A DNA stretch of 9,495 bases from Burkholderiales bacterium. GTDB taxonomy: Bacteria; Pseudomonadota; Gammaproteobacteria; Burkholderiales; Burkholderiaceae_B. A program made the translations under genes and the position numbers. Shown here in pieces: positions 1-5,649 of the stretch (positions within the stretch are counted from its first letter, which is position 1; every line of letters starts with the position of its first letter). Under the pieces are notes generated by a model. It had not been told where the DNA came from, did no database searches, and saw nothing but the letters and a program-made list of their open reading frames with translations. The DNA lies in the NCBI GenBank assembly GCA_005788065.1, contig SXZD01000141.1:1-9495 (forward strand), given 5' to 3'.

Positions 1-93
1 ACCGATGATCACCAGCATTGGAAAGTGTCGCCAAACTTGCTGCGACCTTTGCTGGATCAGAACGATTCTGAGTTCCAGATCATCGAGGGCTGA
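1..93 (+). CDS. C-terminal end of an unidentified protein (partial)
   Basis: An open frame runs from the window edge to a TGA at 91-93, giving about 30 residues that end in NDSEFQIIEG. The composition is protein-like (mixed charged and hydrophobic residues, a Trp, no low complexity), but the fragment is too short to assign a family. The frame stops seven bases before the convergent end of the broken integrase, so this gene may belong to whatever inserted into or replaced the integrase 3' half, for example a transposase or island cargo gene. The reverse strand is also open across these bases, so strand and reality are uncertain. Confidence 0.4.
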   Translation, partial: TDDHQHWKVSPNLLRPLLDQNDSEFQIIEG

Positions 94-99
94 ACGTAC

Positions 100-612
100 T
101 CATGCCGCGGGCGCGGTACTGGTGAAAGTTTGAGGCTTACGGTTAAAACCGTATTTGTTCGTTGCGAGGTAGCGGTTGTATGTGACAACCTTGGCCTCTG
201 CGGTTCTATTCTTTTTCCGGGCATAGTTGTTCATGTACCGATCAAACAGGTCTGAGAACAGCATCACATCCTTAGACTCACCATTCGGGTTCTTGCCTTG
301 CGCGATTAGTTGGTTTTTGTTGTGCGCTTCACGTCTTGCGGTTTCTATGGCAACAGTCGGGTAACGCCCGAGGCTTAATCTTGTGGCGCGACCTGCGATT
401 TTTCGGATCAGGTAAAAGCTCTTGATGCCGCTGACGCTGACACCTACGGCCAGACCGGGAGTACGCTCGTCGTAGTACCACTGCCAACCCTTTGGACCTG
501 TCGGATCAAAGGTCAAGTCATCAAGGGATTTTTTGGTGAAGAGCAATCGCTGAGTGCGGCTCTTGGGTTTCGGGTTGAGTGGACTGGGTTCGGTTGCTGC
601 AAATTTGTGCAT
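100..612 (-). pseudogene. Truncated phage/island-type tyrosine integrase (N-terminal part only)
   Basis: This 170-residue product matches the N-terminal half of island and prophage tyrosine recombinases, which usually have about 400 residues. Residues 43-108 form the arm-type DNA-binding domain (DUF4102 type): WYYDERTPGLAV, then GIKSFYLIR, then RLSLGRYPTVAIETARREA. Residues 117-155 look like the start of the helical core-binding domain (LFSDLFDRYMNNYARKKN). The frame then ends in an atypical tail (TSTAPAA) and a stop, so the catalytic domain carrying the R-HxxR-Y residues is missing and the protein cannot recombine DNA. I chose the ATG at 612 over a longer in-frame start at 651 because GGAG lies just upstream of it and the family homology begins after it. 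The gene starts about 260 bases from the tRNA remnant at 876-920, as expected for the integrase of an element inserted there. The break probably lies near 100-120. Confidence 0.85.
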
Positions 613-875
613 GGTGTTCTCCAAGAGGTGGATGCCACGTGGGAGCGCCACGCGACGGCTGTGTGTTGGAGTCCGTCAGCCCTCCGGTTGCATGCACTTT
701 TCGTTGCAACCGCTATGCACTCGCAGAGATACCGATTTTGTGCCTTGGCGATGTACTCCAGTTACGTCCAGAGTACCCGTACAATCAGCTAAGTGATTGA
801 TACGAAAGAGAAAAGTGACTTTGCTTGGGGGGCGATGACGAACAATGACCAGTCGCCATGTTGCAAAAAAACTAT
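613..875. other. Non-coding end of the integrated element, with two dyads
   Basis: No convincing gene is seen between the integrase start and the tRNA remnant. The stretch holds an 8-base perfect inverted repeat, CGGTTGCA (685-692) with TGCAACCG (705-712), with ATGCAC repeated directly at 692-697 and 715-720, and a 6-base inverted repeat, GTACTC (753-758) with GAGTAC (771-776). In tyrosine-integrase elements this interval normally carries the int promoter, arm-type integrase sites and excisionase sites, so the dyads are candidates for those roles. No clear sigma-70 promoter for the integrase could be picked out by eye. Confidence 0.5.
685..712. repeat. 8-base inverted repeat upstream of the integrase
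   Basis: The arms CGGTTGCA (685-692) and TGCAACCG (705-712) are perfectly complementary with a 12-base spacer. The site lies 73-100 bases upstream of the integrase start, where a repressor, excisionase or arm-type integrase site could be. The role is inferred from position only. Confidence 0.45.
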
Positions 876-920
876 CTCATAATCCTTTGGTCGTGGGTTC
901 GAACCCCACCGGCCCTACCA
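876..920 (+). tRNA. 3' remnant of a tRNA gene, anticodon CAU (Met or lysidine-type Ile2); island attachment site
   Basis: The bases fold as the 3' part of a tRNA: anticodon loop CTCATAA (876-882, CAU at 878-880), 3' strand of the anticodon stem, variable region, a perfect T arm (GTGGG at 893-897 with CCCAC at 905-909 around TTCGAAC), the acceptor strand CGGCCCT (910-916), discriminator A and encoded CCA (918-920). The 5' half is absent: no AGGGCCG acceptor strand or D arm lies upstream, and the bases before 876 do not pair as an anticodon stem. The remnant cannot make a working tRNA. Starting exactly at the anticodon loop is typical of an attachment core used by tyrosine integrases, so this is probably the right-hand att site of the element on the left. 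CAU can be elongator or initiator Met, or Ile2; the missing half prevents a choice. Confidence 0.85.
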
Positions 921-937
921 ATTATTCTGTTTTCTTC

Positions 938-971
938 AAAGGCTTGTACCGATTGTGGTGCAGGCCTTTTT
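938..971 (+). terminator. Intrinsic terminator of the former tRNA gene
   Basis: A stem of 13 pairs (including two G-T pairs) forms between 938-950 (AAAGGCTTGTACC) and 957-969 (GGTGCAGGCCTTT), with the six-base loop GATTGT. A T run follows (967-971) and a second T run lies at 974-978. It starts 17 bases after the CCA of the tRNA remnant, so it most likely ended the intact tRNA transcript before the element inserted. It now mainly insulates the chromosome from transcription coming out of the element. Confidence 0.8.
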
Positions 972-1273
972 GGTTTTTGCCGACCATGCAGGCACAAAAC
1001 AGCCTTCGTGTGGGCATGGCTGTCGGTCTGCAGAATCGACTTTCCCGCAAGAAACTCACTTTGCGCGCCAAATAAATCAGAAATCCATGATTTAATGGCG
1101 CGTATAATGCTCATTTGATCTCATTTTGGGCGTGCAAATCAAGATTTCCCTTTGTATCCTCTTTTTCCGGATAAATACGCGCCACTAAATGCGCGTCGAT
1201 ATACGGCCCTGCGGAAAGTCGCATATCTAGCCTCGACGACTCCCCGTGTCCTTTGTTCTGTAAACATGCGCTC
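972..1273. other. Non-coding region between the tRNA terminator and the Fic gene
   Basis: About 300 bases without a convincing gene. It contains the dyad and -10 box described at 1064-1108, then roughly 165 bases of possible 5' leader before the Fic start codon. The leader holds the small inverted repeat ACGCGC (1177-1182) with GCGCGT (1191-1196). I recognise no riboswitch or small RNA. Confidence 0.5.
1064..1108 (+). promoter_or_regulatory. Promoter with a long dyad in the -35 region, upstream of the Fic gene
   Basis: A perfect consensus -10 box, TATAAT, lies at 1103-1108. It is directly preceded by an inverted repeat filling the -35 region: CGCGCCA (1064-1070) pairs with TGGCGCG (1096-1102), and inside it TAAATCA (1073-1079) pairs with TGATTTA (1088-1094), with a small asymmetric bulge and an 8-base centre. 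No good -35 hexamer is seen at the usual distance, so a regulator bound to the dyad may control the promoter. The downstream gene encodes a protein with an N-terminal winged helix, which makes autoregulation a possibility. Transcription would start near 1115, leaving a long leader before the start at 1274. Confidence 0.55.
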
Positions 1274-2791
1274 ATGCCCAAGATACTGTCCGACTCCTTG
1301 ACTGACTCCATTTGCCGAATCCTCTCCGTCGAAGCAACCGGAATGAGTATCGATCAGGTTCATGGACATCTGTCGCTTCATGCAAGTCGCCGCACTCTGC
1401 AGCGTCGTCTGGCGGCTTTGCTGTCGCAGGGGCGCATCAAGACGGTTGGAAACGGTCGTGGTCTGCGTTATGTAGCGAGCGACCAACCCCAGCGCTTTCG
1501 CGACCGGATTTTCAAGCGTCAATCATTTGCAGACATGTCTGGCTCGGCCGAGGATTGGCAATCACGCCTGCTCTCAGCGCGCATGGATCTGGCCGAGCCA
1601 GACGCACACTATGAGGTGGGCAGTCGCCTCCAGATGCCAGAGTTGTCAGATGCCGGGCTTGAAATCAGGTCGTACGTACGACGTCACTTATCACAGCGGC
1701 GTCCGGTGGGCTACGAGTACGCGCTGCTTGAGCAGTACGCTCCCAATCGCACTTTTTACCTGCCCGAGTCGCTGCGCAAACAGTTGCACCTCATGGGGCG
1801 TCCCGCCGACACTGAAAAAATGTCTGCTGCCCGTGCGGGTACATTGGCGCGAGACCTGCTCAATCGCCTGCTCATCGACTTGTCGTGGGCCTCATCGCAT
1901 CTGGAGGGGAATACATATTCCAAACTGGATACCGAACGCCTGATCCGTCTTGGTGAAGTCGCGGAGGGCAAGGATGCCATCGAAACCCGCATGATCCTCA
2001 ATCACAAGACCGCGATCGAATATCTTGTTTTTGGGGGGCACGAAGAGGGTGTCAGCAGCGACAACCTGATCGCGCTTCACGCGCTGTTGTCTGATGATCT
2101 CATGCCAGATCCGATGATGTGCGGTCGTCTGCGCACAGCCATCGTTGAAATTTCCGGTTCGGTTTATTTGCCTTTGGGGCAACCGCAGCGAATAGAGGAA
2201 TTGTTTCGCGTTGTGCATGAAATGGCCAGCGAGATTGCCGACCCTTTCGAGCAAAGTTTTTTTCTGATGGTACACATCCCGTATTTACAGCCTTTTGAAG
2301 ATGTAAACAAGCGGGTGTCCCGATTGGCAGCCAATATTCCGCTTATTCAATCCAACCTCTCGCCTTTGTCTTTTGTTGGCGTTGCTGCAGTTGATTACAT
2401 TGAGGGATTGCTGGGCGTTTATGAGCTCAACCGTATTGATCTGTTGCGTGATGTTTTTGTCCACGCGTATGAGCGATCATGCCAGCAGTATGTGGCAGTA
2501 CAAAGGCAATTGGTGCCCCCCAATGCCTTGCGCTTGAAATATCGCCACGCTCTGACCAATCTGGTCGCGCAGGTAATACGGGATGGAATTCGACCGGAGC
2601 GGGCCATCATCAGCAACCTCATGCCCTCGGAAATTTTGGATGACGACAGACCCGCTTTCATTAATCTTGTCTTGAAGGAATTGAATGGCCTTCATGCAGG
2701 CAATGTCATCCGATTCGGTATTCGTCCTCTTGAGTGGCAAGCTTGGCAATCGGCGCATGCTGGGTCTCATTCGGGGGAATCAAATGCCTGA
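1274..2791 (+). CDS. Fic-domain protein with N-terminal winged helix and substituted catalytic His
   Basis: The 505-residue protein begins with a winged-helix-like segment (about residues 10-67; SRRTLQRRLAALLSQGRIKT, then a wing NGRGLRYV). The Fic core follows. An inhibitory-helix motif of the [S/T]xxxE[G/N] type is seen as SSHLEGN (S207, E211, G212), before the core as in class II Fic proteins. The Fic signature at 339-350 reads QPFEDVNKRVSR, against the consensus HPFx[D/E]GNGRxxR: P, F, acidic, N, R and the last R are kept, but the catalytic His is Gln, and both glycines are replaced (V and K). Fic enzymes transfer AMP or other phosphate-containing groups to target hydroxyls using that His, so normal AMPylation is doubtful. 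From memory, related Fic proteins with a PFEDVNKR motif exist, so this may be a subfamily trait and not decay. I chose the ATG at 1274; an in-frame TTG at 1253 adds seven unremarkable residues. There is no clear ribosome site. Confidence 0.85.
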   Translation: MPKILSDSLTDSICRILSVEATGMSIDQVHGHLSLHASRRTLQRRLAALLSQGRIKTVGNGRGLRYVASDQPQRFRDRIFKRQSFADMSGSAEDWQSRLLSARMDLAEPDAHYEVGSRLQMPELSDAGLEIRSYVRRHLSQRRPVGYEYALLEQYAPNRTFYLPESLRKQLHLMGRPADTEKMSAARAGTLARDLLNRLLIDLSWASSHLEGNTYSKLDTERLIRLGEVAEGKDAIETRMILNHKTAIEYLVFGGHEEGVSSDNLIALHALLSDDLMPDPMMCGRLRTAIVEISGSVYLPLGQPQRIEELFRVVHEMASEIADPFEQSFFLMVHIPYLQPFEDVNKRVSRLAANIPLIQSNLSPLSFVGVAAVDYIEGLLGVYELNRIDLLRDVFVHAYERSCQQYVAVQRQLVPPNALRLKYRHALTNLVAQVIRDGIRPERAIISNLMPSEILDDDRPAFINLVLKELNGLHAGNVIRFGIRPLEWQAWQSAHAGSHSGESNA

Positions 2792-2844
2792 GCCAGTGTG
2801 CCGGGGCAGCCCTAGGCGTTGCTAAAAACGCCCATGACGGCGCC

Positions 2845-2871
2845 TTTCACACCACGAAGTTCGCCTATACT
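2845..2871 (+). promoter_or_regulatory. Possible promoter of the FKBP gene
   Basis: TATACT at 2866-2871 is a near-consensus -10 box, 28 bases before the FKBP start codon. A weak -35 candidate, TTTCAC (2845-2850), sits 15 bases upstream of it, which is short. The Fic gene ends at 2791, so a separate promoter here is plausible, but the call rests mainly on the -10 box. Confidence 0.35.
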
Positions 2872-2898
2872 GGTGTTTTCAGAGGGAGAAACACGTTC

Positions 2899-3321
2899 AT
2901 GAAAAACAATCGCGCGCTTATGCTGGCGACAGGCATCGCCAGCTTGTTTATTGCAGGCAGCGTCATCGCAGCAGAGCCTGCTGCGTCCAACAAAACCCTG
3001 CCCTCAGGTGTGCAGGTGAAATTCCTCAAAACAGCCGAGGGCAAGAAGCCGGTGGCCAGCGACACAGTACTGGTGCATTATGAGGGTCGCCTGACCGACG
3101 GAACGGTGTTTGACAGCAGTTACAAGCGTGGCAAACCGATTTCATTTCCGCTGCGTGGTGTCATTCCGTGCTGGACGCAGGGCGTTGCAGAGATGCCGGT
3201 GGGTTCAACGGTGGAGTTGACCTGTCCGTCTGAAACGGCCTACGGTAAACGTGGTGCGGGCGGTGTCATTCCCCCGGATGCCACGCTGGTTTTCAAGGTG
3301 GAGTTGTTGGGTATTCAATAA
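2899..3321 (+). CDS. Periplasmic FKBP-type peptidyl-prolyl cis-trans isomerase
   Basis: The 140-residue product has a Sec signal peptide (MKNNR, then a hydrophobic stretch to VIAAEPA, cleavage near residue 24 or 25) followed by a single FKBP domain (about 35-140). It would catalyse proline cis-trans isomerisation during folding in the periplasm. The FKBP12 active-site residues can be aligned: Tyr61 (HYEGRL), Phe71 and Asp72 (GTVFDSS), Phe83, Val88-Ile89, Trp92 (VIPCW), Tyr115 (TAYGKRGAGG) and Phe132 (LVFKVELL), so the enzyme should be active. There is no N-terminal dimerisation domain as in FkpA or Mip; this is the short single-domain kind. I chose the ATG at 2899 because AGGGAG lies about ten bases upstream and the signal peptide begins there; the open frame extends upstream to 2734 into the Fic gene but that part is not protein-like. 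Cys91 and Cys109 are the only two cysteines in the mature part. Confidence 0.93.
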   Translation: MKNNRALMLATGIASLFIAGSVIAAEPAASNKTLPSGVQVKFLKTAEGKKPVASDTVLVHYEGRLTDGTVFDSSYKRGKPISFPLRGVIPCWTQGVAEMPVGSTVELTCPSETAYGKRGAGGVIPPDATLVFKVELLGIQ

Positions 3322-3400
3322 AGCAGAAAATAGACATGCCCGCATTCGTCTTCCGGGCGGCATCGTCCCGTAGTCTCAATCAAAACCTGAGGAGCGTTTC

Positions 3401-3679
3401 ATGAATTTTCGCATGTTGTGTGCTGTCAGTTTGAGTGTTGTGTCATTGGGTGCGTTTGCGCAGGCACCACAATCCGACTGTGAGTCCAAAGCGGTCAGCA
3501 AGGATGGCAAACCATTGGCTGGGGCGGCGAAGGCCGCATCCATCAAGAAATGCACCACTGAGGCCAAGGTTGCCGAGTGCGAGAGCAAAGCAGTCAGCAA
3601 AGAGGGCAAGCCGCTGGCGGGTGCCGCCAAAAATTCTTTCATGAAAAAATGTGAGGCGGATGCAAAAGCCGCACAATGA
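3401..3679 (+). CDS. PsiF-repeat family small secreted protein
   Basis: The 92-residue product has a signal peptide (MNFRMLCAVS to GAFA, cleavage before residue 21) and two tandem copies of the PsiF repeat: residues 27-59 (CESKAVSKDGKPLAGAAK...) and 60-92 (CESKAVSKEGKPLAGAAK...). Each has a Cys pair 24 residues apart (27 and 51; 60 and 84) and a KKC end, as in the family. E. coli psiF is known as phosphate-starvation inducible, but the molecular role is unknown, and no Pho box was recognised here. A good ribosome site, GAGGAG, lies just before the ATG. The gene starts 79 bases after the FKBP stop on the same strand with no clear terminator between them, so co-transcription is possible. The two repeats are also similar in DNA, indicating an internal duplication. 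Confidence 0.88.
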   Translation: MNFRMLCAVSLSVVSLGAFAQAPQSDCESKAVSKDGKPLAGAAKAASIKKCTTEAKVAECESKAVSKEGKPLAGAAKNSFMKKCEADAKAAQ

Positions 3680-3690
3680 TGGCTGCCGAC

Positions 3691-3711
3691 TCCAGGCGCC
3701 TGGCGCCTGGA
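3691..3711. terminator. GC-rich palindrome after the PsiF gene, possible terminator
   Basis: TCCAGGCGCC (3691-3700) and GGCGCCTGGA (3702-3711) are perfect 10-base inverted repeats around one base; as RNA the stem would be about 8 pairs with a 5-base loop. It lies 12 bases after the PsiF stop and between convergent genes, so a terminator is the natural reading, but only a short TTTT follows at some distance. A protein-binding palindrome is an alternative. Confidence 0.5.
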
Positions 3712-3797
3712 ATCCTGGCATTTTGGTTGTGAATGAATACTGGTTCACCTCATACGATCAGCGCAAGACAAGTTCTTGCTGAACTTTCACCACCCCA

Positions 3798-5648
3798 TCA
3801 TCTTCCCATCACTGCCTGCCTGGGCAAGTGCGTCACCGGATTGTTGGCCCGCTGTCCGCATGTTTTACCGCTGGCCGGGTCGCAGCTTTCAAACTTGGTC
3901 ACTCCATACAGCGTACCCGTCCACACACTCGCACCCGGTCCGATCGTGGTTGCCGCATAAAAGCTGTTGTCGCTCGGGTAAGGTGTGCTGGGCACCACAA
4001 ACAGGGTTTTGCCGGTGGTGAAATCCACCGATTCCAGCGTCCATGTATCCACGCCGTTGATGGTGCGTGATCCGATTCCAAAAATCTGGTTGGTGCTCGC
4101 GCTCATGGTCGGAATACCGTTAGGCCAGCTGATGTCGCGGTTGCTCCAGGTGCTCTTGCAGGTGCGTGTTGCCGGGTTCCAGTCCACGCGCTGAAGACCG
4201 ACGGGACGGTTGCCCGTCATGCCCGATGTCAATTGGGTGTAGGGCTGCAGTTGTGAGGGCAGTTGCGACAAAAGAGGATTGGCCTTCAATTGGTTGTTGA
4301 CCACCACTGCGCCATAGCCGCGTACCAGCACCGATTGTTCCGACAATGTTTCAGTCGCATTCGGGTCGCCGAAATTGATCGGTACTTCGCATGCGATACG
4401 CGGGTCTGCGCCTTCGCGGATGGGCTTCCATCCTGCGGGGATTGCATCGCGCCACATGTACACCACGTTAACCAGTTTTGCGCCGTCGGTAATGACGACA
4501 AAGCGGTCGTCACTCTCGCGCGTACCCATCAGTGTCGGCGTTGATCCGCTGCCTGCGCCCAGACGGCCCGCGCCCGAGTTGCCTGCGCCCTGATACGGCG
4601 CACGCCATGCGGTTTTCAGATCCATGCCGTTCCAGTCGATGCGGTACTGTGCATCGCTGGTGACCACGTAAATGTTGCTGTTCTCGTCGGCTGCGATCGA
4701 GTTGGACACCTGCTCAAGTGGGCCACCGCTACCGCACTTGCTGCCGTTCAGGGAAATGGTTTTGAGGGTGGCTGCGCACATGGCTTTTGTGTAGCGGGGC
4801 ACGACACCCACCACGCCGTTCTTGGTGGCAAATGCAATGTGTCCGTCGGGCAGCATGGTGATGCCCACCAATGCGTCGTCGGCCCCGCAGAGTTTGTCCT
4901 GCGGAATGGAAAAATCTTTCAGCAGTGCGACGCCGGAATGGCGATTGTCTTTTTCTGCATCACCGAACACCTGCAGCGATTGTGAACGGCCTACGATGAA
5001 GTTCTGGCTGCGGTCCAGCAGGTTGTAAGCACCGCTGACGCTGCCATTGGTTGATACCGGAGTGCTGATGCTGCCCAGCATGCCCAGCGTCTCCTGATCG
5101 ATTTTGTAGACCGTACTTTGCAAGCCGACCGTCGAACTCCACACCGCGCGGCGACCCTTCGAATCTGCATCAGAGAAATTCAATACGATCGACGCACCAT
5201 TCTGGTCTGCGTGGCTGATGTTCATGTTCTCCGGCTTGCCCGTAATGCCGGGCAAGGGTGAGGAGGCTTGCGCATAGTTGTTGCGGTGGGAGCCCGACCA
5301 TGCGCTTTGAGCCAGATGTGGATTGCAGGCCATCTCCAGCCTGTCGCCGGCATCCGGTGTGTCGCAGGTCAATACCTCATTGCTCATCTGCTCGCCGCAC
5401 TGGGCGGCCAGTTTTGAAAAATCGATACCGCCAGCCGTGATCAGACCGGGCTGGGCTTCGCTTGCGCTGATGCGGGTTTGCGATGCTCCGGCATTCGAGG
5501 GAGAGTTACCGGATTCACCGCAGGCGACCAGCAACAGCGCAGATGCGATGGCAAGGCTCACCGGCAACCGATGCACCAGCGTTTTTGAATGTGGTGCAGA
5601 CATCCGATGCAAAGTCGGGCGAGAAAAGTGGGTCATGGCGGTCGACAT
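3798..5648 (-). CDS. Large Cys-rich predicted lipoprotein, possibly beta-propeller-like
   Basis: I do not recognise this 616-residue protein by name. Its N-terminus has a hydrophobic stretch (about 28-42) ending in a lipobox, LVAC, with Cys43 as the lipidation site and Gly at +2, so an outer-membrane lipoprotein is expected. A Ser/Ala-rich linker follows. The body is beta-rich with repeated phrases such as IVLNFSDADS, AADENSNIYVVTSDAQYRID, DDRFVVITDGAKLVNVV and VWTGTLYGVTKFE, which recall the blades of a PQQ- or YncE-like beta-propeller; the fold is inferred. Ten further cysteines (84, 95, 108, 254, 291, 305, 420, 497, 589, 597) suggest disulfides. The ATG at 5648 begins one base after the upstream gene's stop, so translation is probably coupled; ATGs at 5636 and 5603 are alternatives, and the last would give a more usual signal length (Cys28). 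It has no clear ribosome site of its own. Confidence 0.75.
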   Translation of the reverse strand: MSTAMTHFSRPTLHRMSAPHSKTLVHRLPVSLAIASALLLVACGESGNSPSNAGASQTRISASEAQPGLITAGGIDFSKLAAQCGEQMSNEVLTCDTPDAGDRLEMACNPHLAQSAWSGSHRNNYAQASSPLPGITGKPENMNISHADQNGASIVLNFSDADSKGRRAVWSSTVGLQSTVYKIDQETLGMLGSISTPVSTNGSVSGAYNLLDRSQNFIVGRSQSLQVFGDAEKDNRHSGVALLKDFSIPQDKLCGADDALVGITMLPDGHIAFATKNGVVGVVPRYTKAMCAATLKTISLNGSKCGSGGPLEQVSNSIAADENSNIYVVTSDAQYRIDWNGMDLKTAWRAPYQGAGNSGAGRLGAGSGSTPTLMGTRESDDRFVVITDGAKLVNVVYMWRDAIPAGWKPIREGADPRIACEVPINFGDPNATETLSEQSVLVRGYGAVVVNNQLKANPLLSQLPSQLQPYTQLTSGMTGNRPVGLQRVDWNPATRTCKSTWSNRDISWPNGIPTMSASTNQIFGIGSRTINGVDTWTLESVDFTTGKTLFVVPSTPYPSDNSFYAATTIGPGASVWTGTLYGVTKFESCDPASGKTCGQRANNPVTHLPRQAVMGR

Positions 5649-5649
5649 C

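Noticed and set aside
876..920. A complete, functional tRNA gene
   Set aside because: The acceptor 5' strand, D arm and 5' anticodon stem are missing upstream of 876, so only a 3' remnant exists.
845..1118. Small open frames on both strands over the tRNA remnant and terminator
   Set aside because: They run through the tRNA remnant and terminator stem, lack ribosome sites and resemble no protein.
2734..2898. Longer N-terminus for the FKBP
   Set aside because: It overlaps the Fic gene end, is not protein-like, and would bury the signal peptide that begins at 2899, where a ribosome site is present.
3336..3365. Terminator between FKBP and PsiF genes
   Set aside because: Only a 5-pair GCCCG/CGGGC stem with a long loop is present and there is no T run, so it is too weak to call.
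3443..3748. Minus-strand frame opposite the PsiF gene
   Set aside because: It mirrors the repeat-containing PsiF gene, which has a signal peptide, family repeats and ribosome site; the antisense frame has none.
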